Positions 16,878-27,254 are shown, counted from the stretch's first letter. The stretch is DNA of 64,000 nucleotides from Ignavibacteriales bacterium (GCA_020635285.1 JACKAB010000005.1:1-64000), one strand, 5' to 3'. Notes: a model not told the origin generated them from the letters alone. Numbers and translations are program-made.

Positions 16878-17354
16878 TTAAAGTGAAATACCACCCATTT
16901 TTATTATTTCGTCAAATTCTTTTTTATTAACCGGCATTACAGAAAGGCGGTTACCCCTTTGAACTAAACGCATTTCAGTAAGTTTCGAATTACTTTTCAT
17001 TTCTGTAAGAGTAACGGGTGTTTTAAATTTCTTAATTAGTTTTATATCAACCATTATCCAAGCAGGATTTTCTTTTTTACTTTTTGGATCAAAGTGTTTA
17101 TCATCAGGATCAAATGCAGTAAAATCCGGATAACCTTCTTTTACAATTTCGCATACACCTACAACAGCATTTGGTTCAGCATTGCTGTGATAATATAAGA
17201 CTAAGTCTCCAAGTTTCATTTCATCACGCATAAAATTTCTTGCTTGGTAATTTCTTACGCCATCCCAATAAGTTGTTTTGTTTTTACTTTTTGCCAAATC
17301 ATCAATTGAAAATGCAGTTGGCTCTGATTTAACAAGCCAATATTTCTTTGCCAT
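16878..17354 (-). CDS. EVE-domain protein
   Basis: 158 residues, starting ATG after AAGGAG. The protein is one EVE (PUA-like) domain: KYWLVKSEPTAFSIDDL at the start, WDGVRNYQARNFMRDEMKLGD, VLYYHSNAEPNAVVGVCEIV, then a long DPKSKKENPAWIMVDI strand and the C-terminal RGNRLSVMPV. The aromatic cage and SEP motif suggest recognition of modified bases in RNA or DNA, as for human THYN1. EVE proteins also occur in restriction systems, but here it sits among housekeeping genes. It starts 13 bases after the end of the hydrolase gene, likely one transcript. Confidence 0.9.
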   Translation of the reverse strand: MAKKYWLVKSEPTAFSIDDLAKSKNKTTYWDGVRNYQARNFMRDEMKLGDLVLYYHSNAEPNAVVGVCEIVKEGYPDFTAFDPDDKHFDPKSKKENPAWIMVDIKLIKKFKTPVTLTEMKSNSKLTEMRLVQRGNRLSVMPVNKKEFDEIIKMGGISL

Positions 17355-17367
17355 TTTTACTCCTTTT

Positions 17368-18198
17368 CTATATTAAATATTTCTTTAACCAATTCCGTCT
17401 TAATTCATCAATTTCATTTTTATGGTTTTTTAAAAAATGATCTCCATCTTCCAACATAACTAATCTGTGATTTATATTATATTCAATAAATTTATAAGAT
17501 AAATCAAGTGAATGATGCGGCGGAACTCTTGTATCAGCTAATCCATGTATTAGCAATGTTGGAGTTGATTTTGAATATTTATCAACAAAATTTAAAATGG
17601 TTCTGCTATTACAAAATTTTTCATCAGCGATTTCTTGATGTAAGTTAACCATTTTTTTCATAAAGCCACTTTCATCTAAATTGCACTGGATGTTTGAAAT
17701 TCCACCAGTTGAAATTGCGGCTTTAAAATTATGATTTTTTGTCAAAGTTAGATAAGTCATCATTCCACCACGACTCCAACCTTCAATTCCCCATATACTT
17801 GTATCTGTAAAATCAAGTTCATCAGCTAATGGAATTAAATTTAAAACATCATTTAAATCGCTTCCGCCAAATTCATCCTTGCCTTCACCGCCATCATTAC
17901 CTCTGTATTGAGTTTCAAAAACTACAAATCCCCAACTTGCTAATTGACCTAAAATACCTTTTGCTCCAAAATCATCTAACTTCCCGGCATTTCCAAATCC
18001 GCCTCTGCACCAAATTACACAAGGTAATTTTTCATTTATTTTTCTAGGATAGGCCAAATAGCCTTTCACTTTTAGACTATCTGATAAATATGTTATTTTT
18101 TCAAGAATTGTTTCATCAATTGCAGATTCGCCCCAAGCACTCTTGAGAATTTTCTTTTGCATTTCTTGAATCTCAACTATTTTTCTATCTATAATCAT
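17368..18198 (-). CDS. Alpha/beta hydrolase, S9-peptidase/dienelactone hydrolase-like
   Basis: 276 residues from ATG 18198 (GTG 18207 is an alternative). The fold elements are clear: LPCVIWCRGGFGNAG (oxyanion loop region), VVFETQYRGNDGGEG, the nucleophile elbow GWSRGGMM (Ser near residue 145), LLIHGLADTRVPPHHS with the acid Asp, and LEDGDHFLKNH with the catalytic His. The first 55 residues form a short beta cap (KITYLSDSLKVKGYL), as in S9C-type acyl peptidases lacking a propeller. There is no signal peptide. The substrate is unknown, probably a small ester or peptide. Confidence 0.8.
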   Translation of the reverse strand: MIIDRKIVEIQEMQKKILKSAWGESAIDETILEKITYLSDSLKVKGYLAYPRKINEKLPCVIWCRGGFGNAGKLDDFGAKGILGQLASWGFVVFETQYRGNDGGEGKDEFGGSDLNDVLNLIPLADELDFTDTSIWGIEGWSRGGMMTYLTLTKNHNFKAAISTGGISNIQCNLDESGFMKKMVNLHQEIADEKFCNSRTILNFVDKYSKSTPTLLIHGLADTRVPPHHSLDLSYKFIEYNINHRLVMLEDGDHFLKNHKNEIDELRRNWLKKYLI

Positions 18199-18276
18199 TT
18201 TATGCACACAAAATTTGAGACAAATTAATTAAATTATATATCAATAAAATAAATCTAAAAATAAAATTTAATAAAG

Positions 18277-18828
18277 ATGACAAAACAGAAAAAAAATACT
18301 CCGGTAAAACCAAAAAGTTTGTTATTCAAAGTAACGGTTGGAATTATCATAATTGCTTTTATCGGATTCTTATTAAACAATATATTTACTCAAAAGGAAA
18401 ATTTTCAGCATAAAATTGTAAGTACTGCAGAAGTTTACAAATTTACCAAAGAAGGGGAGTTAACTTTTAGAAATAAAAATGGAGATGCAATTTCTAACAT
18501 TGATATAGAATTTGCAGATAGCGAGAATGAACGTGCCCGCGGACTAATGTACAGAGATAAAATGTTAGAAAACCAAGGTATGCTTTTTGTTTTCCCAGTA
18601 CAAAAGATGCAGTCATTTTGGATGCATAATACAGTTCTTTCATTAGATATTATTTTTGTAAATTCAGATTTAGAAATTGTTACAATTCAAAGAAACGCTC
18701 AGCCGTATTCTGATAAAAGTCTTCCTTCAACAAAACCAGCCCAATATGTTATTGAAGTAATTAGCGGTTACACAGAAAAGTACAATATTAATGAAGGCGA
18801 TAAAGTAATTTTTAGAAAAACCAATTAG
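18277..18828 (+). CDS. DUF192 protein with N-terminal membrane anchor
   Basis: 183 residues. A single N-terminal helix (KVTVGIIIIAFIGFLLNNIF, residues 16-35) anchors or exports the protein. The DUF192 domain covers residues 65-180: IEFADSENERARGLMYRD, GMLFVFPVQKMQSFWMHNT, LDIIFVNSDLEIVTIQRNAQPYS and AQYVIEVISG. The structure is known from structural genomics but the function is not. Its TAG stop is followed at once by the ATG of addB, so the two are probably translated together. Confidence 0.9.
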   Translation: MTKQKKNTPVKPKSLLFKVTVGIIIIAFIGFLLNNIFTQKENFQHKIVSTAEVYKFTKEGELTFRNKNGDAISNIDIEFADSENERARGLMYRDKMLENQGMLFVFPVQKMQSFWMHNTVLSLDIIFVNSDLEIVTIQRNAQPYSDKSLPSTKPAQYVIEVISGYTEKYNINEGDKVIFRKTN

Positions 18829-21800
18829 ATGATTCTTACTAAAAATAAAAGTCAATTAATAACAGTTGATGCATTATTAAATTCAAATTTGACCTCCAAT
18901 CAACTTGAAAATTATTTAATTGTTGTTCCAACAAATAGAAAACTAAGAGATTTAAAGAAAAATATAATAAGTATATTTAGCAATCAGCCAATCACTAAAA
19001 TAAATCTTGAAACTTTTACAACTCTTGCAACAAAATTATTAAGAAACGTAAGACCCTTTACCACATTAAGTGAAGCGGCCTCGACTGTTTTAATTAAAGA
19101 AACTTGCGACGAGTTGAAATTAAAATATTTTGCAGCCTACACAAGTGGAATTCCTTTTGGAACTTTAGATAAATTAAAAAATGTAATTTCAGAATATAAA
19201 AAAAACGGAATTTCACCTGAACAACTTTTGAATGAATCTGAAAAATTAGAAGGCGGAGAAAAACTAAAGGCTGAAGATATTGCTTCTATTTACAATTCAT
19301 ATTTAAGTAAATGTAAAAAACTTTCCGCACTAGAACTCGGAGATATTTATAATGAGATTATTCGAATACCAAATGTCGAACTTCAAATCGTATTCAAGAA
19401 TATTTTTCCAAGTGTAAAAACAATTTTAATTGATGGATTTGATGAGTTTACAAATTTAGAAATATCTATAATAGAAAAACTCACTAGAATAGTTGATTCA
19501 AATATTTCAATTAATTTTGATTATTCTGAGAAGAATGAAAATCTTTTCAACCATTTAGCCAAAAGTTATGTAATGCTTGCCCAGCTTGGTTTTACTCAAG
19601 ATGAGCACAATGAAAATATTAATAATTCTCCATTCAGAGAAAAGTTAAGAAAAGAATTATTTGCAAAAATTGATTCAAAGGAAAACAGATTTAAAGAGAG
19701 TATTACAAGAATAAATTCTAAAAATAGAATTGATGAAATTGAAACAATCGCAAAAATAATTAAAGAACTTGTTCTTATAGAAAAAATAAAGCCGGAAAAA
19801 ATTTGCGTTGTGTTTAATGTTATTGGAACTTACTCAAGCAGTGTCCGTGATATTTTTAGCAAGTATGGAATTCCAATTAATTTGACGGATAGAATTCCTC
19901 TTAAATCATCACCATCAACTATTGCTGCAATTAGTCTGTTAGAACTTGTTGAAGGAGATTATCATTACAATGATATTGCCAGAGTTGTATCAAACGGATT
20001 TTTACATTTTGATAATGTTGATTTAAGTAATCTGCTTTCCGTTGCAAGTGAACTAAAAATTACTGTTGGTAAAAACAATTGGGAACAAATAATTTCTGAT
20101 AACAAAAACCTAATTAAATATAAAACAGATTTATCAGAAGCAGAACAAGATTTTGTTTTAGGCAAGTATAACAAGGCTTTGGCAGATGTTAAAAATATTG
20201 ACGAACTATTATCTCCGGTAAAAAAGAAAAATACAATTAATGAATTTTTACAGAAATTTACAAAATTAATGCTGAACCTAAAATTGCCGTGCACAGTTTT
20301 AGAAGATTCGAACAATCGGCAAGAAGAGCATATAAAATCTTTAACAGTTCTTTTAAAAACTTTAAAAGAGGTTCTTTATTTAGTTCAAAAAGATGATGGA
20401 AATGGTGATGAAAAATATAATTTAAATTTCTATTTGGATCACATCAGAACAATTTCAAACTGGGCAAGATTTAACGTAAAAGAAAAATCTGATTATGGCG
20501 TTTTAGTTACTTCACTCAATGAAATTAGAGGCTTAAGCTTTGATTATCTTTTTTTAGGGGGAATGGTTGATGGTGATTTCCCAACAAAGTATTCCCCCGA
20601 AATATTTTTCTCTGGCTCATTCCGAAAGCAAGAAATAATTCATCAAACCGAAGAGAAATATCATTTTTATCAAACACTTTGCGCTTGGCAAAAAGGTTTG
20701 TATCTATCAATTCCTAAAAATGATCGTGAATCAGAACTTGTCACATCGACGTTTATAAAAGACTTTGAAGATGTTTTTGAGCTAACCGAATATGAAAATG
20801 GAAATGAATCAAAAATATATTCAACAGAAGAATTACTAATTGAATTTGGAAGAAATGTTAATGATAAAGCTTTGGTAGAACAGATTGTAAATTCTAAATT
20901 TAACGTTGATGAGATATTGCTGAAAAATAAAATCCGGGAAAATAGGGAAGAAAATTACTTAAATCAAAATATTTATAATGGTTTTATAAATACCGATGAA
21001 GAAATAATTCGTGAGTATTTTAAGGAGTTTGCTGAGCGAGAATTTTCAGTTTCCCAGTTGGAGGTTTTTGCTAAATGTCCGTTCAAGTATTTTGCAGAAA
21101 GAGTATTAAAAATTAAACCAATTGAAGAACCGACTGAAGAAGCTGAACCGTTAGAATTAGGAAGCGTTTTACATTCTATTTTATATGAATTTTACAAGAA
21201 AATTACAGAAGACGAAGTCCCAATAAATAAGCAAGGAACTGAAGAATTTGTAAATCTAAAAAAAATACTTTTTGAAATTGCTGAAAGAAAAATTGCCAGT
21301 TTAAATCTAAACTCTCCTTTAGCTTTTTTTGAAAAAGAAAAAAAAATACTAGGAATTGAAGGAAATAAAGAAAACTCGATTTTATATAAATTTCTTTTAG
21401 AAGAAACAGAAAACGAATCTGAGTTTAGACCAAAATATTTTGAATACAGTTTTGGAAATATTCCCAAACGAAATACAAATTTCAGCAACCGTTCTTTAGA
21501 AATTGGCGAACTAAAATTACGCGGGACAATTGATAGAATTGATATCGATGAAGAAAATAAGTTTTTTAATGTGGTGGATTATAAATTAAAAGGCAAAAAA
21601 CCGACGCAAAATGAGTTGTATGAAGGACTTTCACTTCAGCTTCCGGTTTACTTAATGGCTGGCAAACAAATTTTGGAAGAAGAAACTTCTGAAGATTATA
21701 GTAACCATGAAATGATAATATATTCCCTTAATTTTAAAGAAGGTAAGTTCGGCAAAGATCCCGTAAATGTAAAAGGAAGAGGAAAATCAACCGCAAATGA

Positions 21801-21975
21801 GAAAACAGAATTAAACAATAATTTAATCGATTCTATTAAAGAAAAGTTGGGTGAATATCATAATAAAATTAAAAATGGCGAATTTCATTTATCCACTTTG
21901 GAAAACAGAGAAGAGAAAGCTTGTAATTATTGTGATTTTCAATCTTTTTGCCGGGTAAAAGAAGTTTTTGAATAG
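18829..21975 (+). CDS. addB: AddB-type nuclease subunit (PD-(D/E)XK, Fe-S)
   Basis: A 1048-residue intact frame. The N-terminal 600 residues form a degenerate UvrD-like region (NYLIVVPTNRKLRDLKK; no full Walker A). The C-terminal RecB-like nuclease reads LEVFAKCPFKYFAERVL (Cys near residue 750), LELGSVLHSILYEFY, GTIDRIDIDEE and VVDYKLKGKKP (metal-binding Asp and Lys). Three more Cys at the end (ACNYCDFQSFC) complete the four-Cys iron-sulfur staple of AddB. With AddA, here 35 kb away at 57064, it would process double-strand breaks for recombination. Its reading frame has no break over 3.1 kb, a useful contrast to its neighbours. Confidence 0.85.
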   Translation: MILTKNKSQLITVDALLNSNLTSNQLENYLIVVPTNRKLRDLKKNIISIFSNQPITKINLETFTTLATKLLRNVRPFTTLSEAASTVLIKETCDELKLKYFAAYTSGIPFGTLDKLKNVISEYKKNGISPEQLLNESEKLEGGEKLKAEDIASIYNSYLSKCKKLSALELGDIYNEIIRIPNVELQIVFKNIFPSVKTILIDGFDEFTNLEISIIEKLTRIVDSNISINFDYSEKNENLFNHLAKSYVMLAQLGFTQDEHNENINNSPFREKLRKELFAKIDSKENRFKESITRINSKNRIDEIETIAKIIKELVLIEKIKPEKICVVFNVIGTYSSSVRDIFSKYGIPINLTDRIPLKSSPSTIAAISLLELVEGDYHYNDIARVVSNGFLHFDNVDLSNLLSVASELKITVGKNNWEQIISDNKNLIKYKTDLSEAEQDFVLGKYNKALADVKNIDELLSPVKKKNTINEFLQKFTKLMLNLKLPCTVLEDSNNRQEEHIKSLTVLLKTLKEVLYLVQKDDGNGDEKYNLNFYLDHIRTISNWARFNVKEKSDYGVLVTSLNEIRGLSFDYLFLGGMVDGDFPTKYSPEIFFSGSFRKQEIIHQTEEKYHFYQTLCAWQKGLYLSIPKNDRESELVTSTFIKDFEDVFELTEYENGNESKIYSTEELLIEFGRNVNDKALVEQIVNSKFNVDEILLKNKIRENREENYLNQNIYNGFINTDEEIIREYFKEFAEREFSVSQLEVFAKCPFKYFAERVLKIKPIEEPTEEAEPLELGSVLHSILYEFYKKITEDEVPINKQGTEEFVNLKKILFEIAERKIASLNLNSPLAFFEKEKKILGIEGNKENSILYKFLLEETENESEFRPKYFEYSFGNIPKRNTNFSNRSLEIGELKLRGTIDRIDIDEENKFFNVVDYKLKGKKPTQNELYEGLSLQLPVYLMAGKQILEEETSEDYSNHEMIIYSLNFKEGKFGKDPVNVKGRGKSTANEKTELNNNLIDSIKEKLGEYHNKIKNGEFHLSTLENREEKACNYCDFQSFCRVKEVFE

Positions 21976-22032
21976 AGAAAGATTCTTATCATTACCTTGT
22001 CTTAATACTTAAATTTTATTAATTTTGAAAAT

Positions 22033-22062
22033 GCCATTGCAGAAGCGATGGCAATTTTTTTT
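22033..22062 (+). terminator. Rho-independent terminator after addB
   Basis: GCCATTGC (22033-22040), loop AGAA, GCGATGGC (22045-22052) with one wobble pair, then AA and eight T residues. It separates the DUF192-addB unit from greA. Confidence 0.92.
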
Positions 22063-22089
22063 ATATAGCCACAATAGAGGAGAAAGTAG

Positions 22090-22560
22090 TTGCAAAACTT
22101 TGTTTATTTAAGTCAAGAAAAATTGATTGAGCTGGAAAAAGAATTGAAAAATCTTAAGACAGACGGAAGAAAAAATATGGCTCAAAGAATTGCTGAGGCT
22201 CGCTCTTACGGGGATTTATCTGAAAATGCTGAGTATGATGCAGCAAAAGAAGCACAAGGACATTTAGAGCTCAAAATTAGCAAAATGGAAGAAATGCTTG
22301 CAAAAGCAAAAATTATTGATACATCAAGGTTCTCTGATGACGAAATTCATATTTTGTCTACTGCGGAAGTTAAAAATTTAAAAAATAATAAAACATATAA
22401 ATATACGTTGGTATCTGAAGAAGAAGCAGATTTACAAAATGGAAAAATTGCTATAACATCTCCGGTTGGCAGTGCTTTAATGGGTGCAAAAAAAGGTCAG
22501 ACTGTTGAGGCTAAAGTTCCAGCGGGAATTATTAATTTTAAGATTCTCAACATTGAGTAA
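22090..22560 (+). CDS. greA: Transcription elongation factor GreA
   Basis: 156 residues from TTG 22090, preceded by GAGGAGA. The N-terminal coiled coil carries the family hallmark AEARSYGDLSENAEYDAAKEAQG (near residues 37-59), with the acidic tip that reaches the polymerase active site. The C-terminal FKBP-like domain reads KYTLVSEEEADLQNGKIAITSPVGSALMGAKKGQTV. GreA rescues back-tracked RNA polymerase by stimulating transcript cleavage. It heads a run with tilS, hpt and ftsH. Confidence 0.96.
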   Translation: MQNFVYLSQEKLIELEKELKNLKTDGRKNMAQRIAEARSYGDLSENAEYDAAKEAQGHLELKISKMEEMLAKAKIIDTSRFSDDEIHILSTAEVKNLKNNKTYKYTLVSEEEADLQNGKIAITSPVGSALMGAKKGQTVEAKVPAGIINFKILNIE

Positions 22561-22584
22561 ATAATAAAACAAGCAACTAAAAAT

Positions 22585-23954
22585 TTGAAGAAACATCCCA
22601 AAACAATTGAGCAGGAAGTTATAAATTTTATTAAAAGACATCAATTGTTTGATGATGAAAAAAAAATTTTAATTGCATTAAGCGGAGGAGCAGACTCAGT
22701 TTTTGCCCTCTATTTTTTTCATAAGTATTCTAATAAATATAATATAACAATCGCAGCTGCTCATGTTAATCATTCGCTGCGTGGAAGTGAAAGTTTAAGA
22801 GACAAAAATTTTTGCAGGAAACTTTGTGGAAAACTGGATTTAGAATTTTATTCCAAAACAGTTAATGTAAAAAGTTTTGCTAAAAAAAAATAAATACTCA
22901 ATTGAAGAAGCGGCAAGAATTTTACGTTATAAAAAGTTAGAAGAAATTTTAGCTAAAAGTAAATCGGAATTAATTGTAACAGCTCATAACGCAGATGATA
23001 ATTCCGAAACTGTTCTTTTAAATATTGTTAACGGAACCGGACTTGAGGGACTTTCGGGTATTTCTGTCAAAAGAGAAAATATTATTAGACCATTTTTATG
23101 CCTATCAAAAGAACAAATTACTGAATATCTTAAATCAGAAAATATTGATTTTGTTGAAGACAGCACAAATAATGATTTATCATTTAGAAGAAATTTTATC
23201 AGAAAAGAAATTCTGCCCAAACTTTTAGAATTAAATCCTTCTTTAAATAGAGTAGTTCTAAATACTTCTGAGGTTTTTAGTAATCAAAAAAGAGTTTTGG
23301 ATTATTTTATAAATGAACTTTTGAAAAAATTGTATCAAAAAAGGGAAAAGATTTTTTAATTGATTTAAGTGAACTAAAAAAATATCCAAATGAGGTTTTG
23401 GGGAAATTCTAAAACTTACCTTTGAAGATTTACTTAAGCTGGATTTTAATTATAATGATTTTTTACAGTTCCAAGATTTGATTTCAAAACAGGTTGGAAC
23501 CAAATTAGAATTTAGCCAAAAATTTGTTGCAATTAAGGATAGAGGACAAATTAGAATCGTTAAAAATTCTAAATCTTTGAATACTATAATTTCAGTGAGC
23601 TTAAACAGTAATACCCAAATTGATGGAAAAATTTTAGAAATCACTGAACTCAAAGAAATTCCGCTTAAAATTGTAAGAAATAAAAATGAAGAAATTCTTT
23701 GTGCTGATAAACTTGAAAAAAAACTGAAGTTAAGAAGATGGAAAAACGGCGATAAAATTCAGTTATTAGGAATGAAAGGAACAAAGAAAATATCTGATGT
23801 TTTAACAGATTTGAAAATTCCATCTTCAGAAAAAGAACATCAAATGGTACTGCTTAATGGTAATGATATTGTTTATTTAGTAGGACTAAAAATTAGTGAG
23901 AAATATAAAGTTACAGAAGAAACAAAAAGTGCGGTTAAAATATGTCTAAAATAA
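22585..23954 (+). CDS. tilS: tRNA(Ile)-lysidine synthase TilS (three frame breaks)
   Basis: It starts TTG 22585. The PP-loop ATPase motif is LIALSGGADSVFALYFF (near residue 33), followed by AAHVNHSLRGSES and VTAHNADDNSETVLLNI, both typical of TilS. The C-terminal substrate-binding part reads LRRWKNGDKIQLLGMKGTKKISDVLTDLKIP. The enzyme attaches lysine to C34 of the CAU-anticodon isoleucine tRNA. The frame breaks in the A9 run at 22882-22890, in AAAAAATTG near 23330 and in GGGGAAATTC near 23405; restoring single A/T bases rejoins the protein. As TilS is essential in almost all bacteria, these are best read as sequencing errors. The end overlaps hpt by 13 bases. Confidence 0.9.
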
Positions 23955-24505
23955 TAGAAAATGAAAAAGGTGAAATTTGGGTTGGCAATGAAAAATTTGT
24001 AACTCTTTTATCTAAAGAAAAAATTCAAGCCAGAGTTAAAGAATTAGGCGAGCAAATTTCAAAAGAGTATCAAGGGAAATTGCCAATTTTAATTGGAGTA
24101 TTGAACGGCTCATTTTTGTTTTTATCGGACCTTGTAAAAAATATTGATATTCACATTGAAATAGATTTTTTTAAGCTCTCGAGTTACGGTGATGAAAAAA
24201 TTACAAGTGGCGAGGTAAAATTAATAAAAGAACTTAATGCCGATATTAACGAGCGACACATAATTATTGTTGAAGATATCGTTGATACTGGATTATCAAT
24301 TCAATTTATAAAAAAAATATTAAAAAATCATAAACCGGCAAGCGTAAAAATTGCAAGTCTTCTCGTTAAGCCGGAAAGTCTAAAATATAAAACCAAAATT
24401 GATTATATTGGCTTTGAAATTCCAAATGAATTCGTGATTGGATATGGGTTAGATTATGCGCAGAAATTTAGGAATTTAAATTCGATATATGCTTTAAGTG
24501 AATGA
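23942..24505 (+). CDS. hpt: Hypoxanthine phosphoribosyltransferase
   Basis: 187 residues. The PRPP-binding loop is IIIVEDIVDTGLSIQ (near residue 103). Upstream are LIGVLNGSFLFLSDLV and DFFKLSSYGDEKITSGEVKL, the flexible-loop region of the family; downstream are FEIPNEFVIGYGLDYAQKFRN and the end of the fold. It salvages hypoxanthine and guanine to IMP and GMP. The start overlaps the end of tilS, and the tilS-hpt-ftsH order is conserved across many bacteria, which supports both assignments. Confidence 0.93.
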   Translation: MSKIIENEKGEIWVGNEKFVTLLSKEKIQARVKELGEQISKEYQGKLPILIGVLNGSFLFLSDLVKNIDIHIEIDFFKLSSYGDEKITSGEVKLIKELNADINERHIIIVEDIVDTGLSIQFIKKILKNHKPASVKIASLLVKPESLKYKTKIDYIGFEIPNEFVIGYGLDYAQKFRNLNSIYALSE

Positions 24506-24519
24506 CGGAGAATTAATAA

Positions 24520-26619
24520 ATGTATAAACCTTTTAATAAATTAAATATGGCAGATAAAAAAGAAACTCCACCCAAAAAAAATAAGGGTTTTGGTCCGCAA
24601 AAACCAGATGGTGATTTTGATTGGTCAAAGATATTAAAATCAGTATTTAGCTGGGGAGCAGTAATTATTGCTGCAGTAATTATTATGCAATATATGAACG
24701 CTGGTCATGGAGAAGCGGTTGAAGTTGATTATGACGTTTATGAAGCAAAACTTGCTGAGGACCAGATTAAGCAAATTACGGTCGTTAAATCTGAAATTAA
24801 TAATTACATTTTAGAAATTGATTTGAAGACCGAAGAAAGTATAACGGTTGGCAGAAATACTGTTTCTACTAATAAAATCAGCACAATAATAATAGAAAAC
24901 ATCATTGAGCAGCAGCAAAAAATTTGGAAAGAAAAGGGAGTTAAATATAATTTCAAACTTGAATCCAATGAATGGTTTACAGTTTTAATCAGTTTCTTAC
25001 CTTGGGTTTTAATGATAGGAATTTGGGTTCTTATTATGAGAAGAATGCAAGGTGGAGGTGGAGCAGGCGGGACTAAAGGAATTTTTAATTTCGGAAAAAG
25101 CAGAGCAAAATTAAATTCTGCAACGGGTATAAAAGTAACCTTTAAGGATGTTGCCGGTGCAGATGAAGCCAAACAAGAATTACAAGAAATTATTGAATTC
25201 CTTAAAGAACCTACCAAATTTCAAAAATTAGGTGGTAAAATACCGCGCGGTGTTTTATTATTAGGACCTCCCGGAACAGGAAAAACTTTAATGGCACGTG
25301 CAGTTGCGGGCGAAGCTGGAGTTCCGTTTTTCTCAATAAGTGGTGCCGATTTTGTGGAAATGTTTGTTGGAGTTGGCGCAAGTAGGGTAAGGGATTTATT
25401 TGATCAAGGAAAGAAAAACGCGCCTTGTATAATTTTTATTGATGAAATTGATGCTGTTGGTCGGCACAGAGGTGCAGGTCTGGGCGGCGGACATGATGAA
25501 CGGGAACAAACTTTAAATGCTTTGCTTGTTGAGATGGATGGATTTGAACAAAACAGTGGAGTGATTATAATAGCAGCTACTAACAGACCAGATGTTCTTG
25601 ATCCAGCTTTACTTCGTCCCGGAAGATTTGATAGACAGGTTGTTGTTGATAGACCAGATGTGAATGGAAGAGAAGGAATCCTAAAAGTACACACAAGAAA
25701 AATTCCACTTGCAGCAGAAGTCGATTTAAAAGTCTTAGCCAAAGCTACTCCAGGTTTGGCCGGAGCTGAACTTGCAAATTTAGTAAACGAAGCTGCTTTG
25801 TTGGCTGCCAGACAAAATAAAACAACTGTTAATATGGATGATTTTGAGGATGCTAAAGACAAAGTTATGATGGGAATGGAAAGAAAGAGTATGATAATTT
25901 CTGATAAAGAAAAGAAGACAACAGCTTATCATGAAATTGGACATGTTCTTGTGGCTTTAAAAATTCCTGAATCAGATCCTGTGCACAAAGTTACCATTAT
26001 TCCAAGAGGAAGAGCTTTAGGAGTTACAACCTATCTTCCGGTTGATGAAAAACATACTTATTCAAAAGATTACTTAGAAGCTACAATTGCTTATGCATTG
26101 GGCGGTAGAGCTGCAGAAAAGATAGTTTTTAATTCTTATACAACTGGAGCTGGAAATGATATTGAAAAAGCAACAAACCTTGCACGTAAAATGGTTTGTG
26201 AATGGGGAATGAGCGAAAAGATTGGTCCACTTGCAATGGGTAAAAATGAAGAAGAATTATTTCTGGGAAGAGAAGTAACCAAACATAATGATTATAGTGA
26301 AAAAATGGCTCAGGAAATTGATGAGGAAATTAGGACAATTATTATGAGAGGAATGGATAGAGCAGAGCAAATTTTAAACGATAATATTGATGAGCTTCAT
26401 AAATTATCAGAAGAATTGTTGGAAAGAGAAATTCTTGACGCAGATGAAATTCATAAAATATTAAACGGTGAAGTTTTACCCCCGACTAAAAGAAATGGTA
26501 ATAATGATAGCTCCTCCAAAGAAGAGGAGATTCCAAGCCATGTAAAAGAAATGCTGGAAAAAAAAGCTAATCGTTCTTCTTCTGACTCAAATACTCCAAA
26601 GGAAAATGACAGCAATTGA
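24520..26619 (+). CDS. ftsH: ATP-dependent zinc metalloprotease FtsH
   Basis: 699 residues from ATG 24520 (ATG at MADKK, ten codons on, is an alternative). Two membrane helices (about residues 44-63 and 157-174) flank a periplasmic domain. The AAA+ module has Walker A GPPGTGKT (near 249), the pore loop FVEMFVGVGASRVRD, Walker B IIFIDEIDAVGR and the second-region-of-homology ATNRPDVLDPALLRPGRFDRQV. The zinc site is HEIGH (near 470), where most FtsH have HEAGH. The C-terminus is a polar, Ser- and Glu-rich tail. It degrades misfolded membrane proteins and short-lived regulators such as LpxC in Gram-negatives. The next gene overlaps its end by 14 bases. Confidence 0.97.
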   Translation: MYKPFNKLNMADKKETPPKKNKGFGPQKPDGDFDWSKILKSVFSWGAVIIAAVIIMQYMNAGHGEAVEVDYDVYEAKLAEDQIKQITVVKSEINNYILEIDLKTEESITVGRNTVSTNKISTIIIENIIEQQQKIWKEKGVKYNFKLESNEWFTVLISFLPWVLMIGIWVLIMRRMQGGGGAGGTKGIFNFGKSRAKLNSATGIKVTFKDVAGADEAKQELQEIIEFLKEPTKFQKLGGKIPRGVLLLGPPGTGKTLMARAVAGEAGVPFFSISGADFVEMFVGVGASRVRDLFDQGKKNAPCIIFIDEIDAVGRHRGAGLGGGHDEREQTLNALLVEMDGFEQNSGVIIIAATNRPDVLDPALLRPGRFDRQVVVDRPDVNGREGILKVHTRKIPLAAEVDLKVLAKATPGLAGAELANLVNEAALLAARQNKTTVNMDDFEDAKDKVMMGMERKSMIISDKEKKTTAYHEIGHVLVALKIPESDPVHKVTIIPRGRALGVTTYLPVDEKHTYSKDYLEATIAYALGGRAAEKIVFNSYTTGAGNDIEKATNLARKMVCEWGMSEKIGPLAMGKNEEELFLGREVTKHNDYSEKMAQEIDEEIRTIIMRGMDRAEQILNDNIDELHKLSEELLEREILDADEIHKILNGEVLPPTKRNGNNDSSSKEEEIPSHVKEMLEKKANRSSSDSNTPKENDSN

Positions 26620-27254
26620 TAGGGGAACAATAGATTATAAAAGTGAATTACTCCGCAAGAGTATTCACTTTTTTTCTTTGTCTATTCCAATAATCTATAA
26701 TTTTATTTCAAAAGACCAAGCACTCAGTATTTTAATACCAATAACTTTGTTTTCAGTTTTAATTGATTTTGGAAGACATTTCATTCCTAGTCTAAATAAA
26801 TTTATTCAAAATGTATTTGGGTTTTTAATGCGAGAACATGAAAATGACTCTAGCAAAAAAAAAATCTAAATGGCGCTTCTTATGTATTTATTGCTGCAAC
26901 GCTTACTCTTTGGATTTTCCGAAAATAATTTTTATTACAGCTTTTACAATGTTAATCATTTGTGATATTGCCGCAGCTCTAATTGGGAGACGTTACGGTA
27001 AGCATAAATTTTTAGCTAAAAGCTTAGAGGGAACAGTTGCTTTTTTCCTTTTTGGTATTTTAGTAGTGGCATTTACACCCAAGATTGATGGACTTTTTCT
27101 TGAGTTCATTATTGGAGCAATTGGAGGAGCGGTTGGCGCAATTATAGAAAATGTTTCTTATGGTTGGGCCGATGATAATTTAACGATTCCAATCTCAATA
27201 GGTTTTACAATGTGGGGATTATATTATTGGCTACTGCCAAACCTTATTTTATAA
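26606..27254 (+). CDS. CDP-diglyceride synthetase/SEC59-like membrane protein (frame-broken)
   Basis: About 215 residues when joined. Breaks lie near 26865-26872 (after a long A run) and near 26922. The pieces read SELLRKSIHFFSLSIPIIYNFI, then NGASYVFIAATLTLWIF, then KIIFITAFTMLIICDIAAALIGRRYGKHKFLAKSLEGTVAFFLFG. The last segment carries the family motif of CTP-transferring membrane enzymes (D-x3-A-x2-G-x2-G-x10-K-S-x-E-G). Six or more membrane helices are visible. Dolichol kinase/phytol kinase-like and CdsA-like members share this motif, so the lipid substrate is uncertain. Confidence 0.75.

Noticed and set aside
17354..17368. EVE gene as part of a defence island
   Set aside because: Neighbours are housekeeping genes and no restriction or nuclease gene is adjacent.
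22585..23954. tilS as a true pseudogene
   Set aside because: TilS is essential in almost all bacteria and each break is cured by one base in a homopolymer; the flanking protein sequence is well kept.
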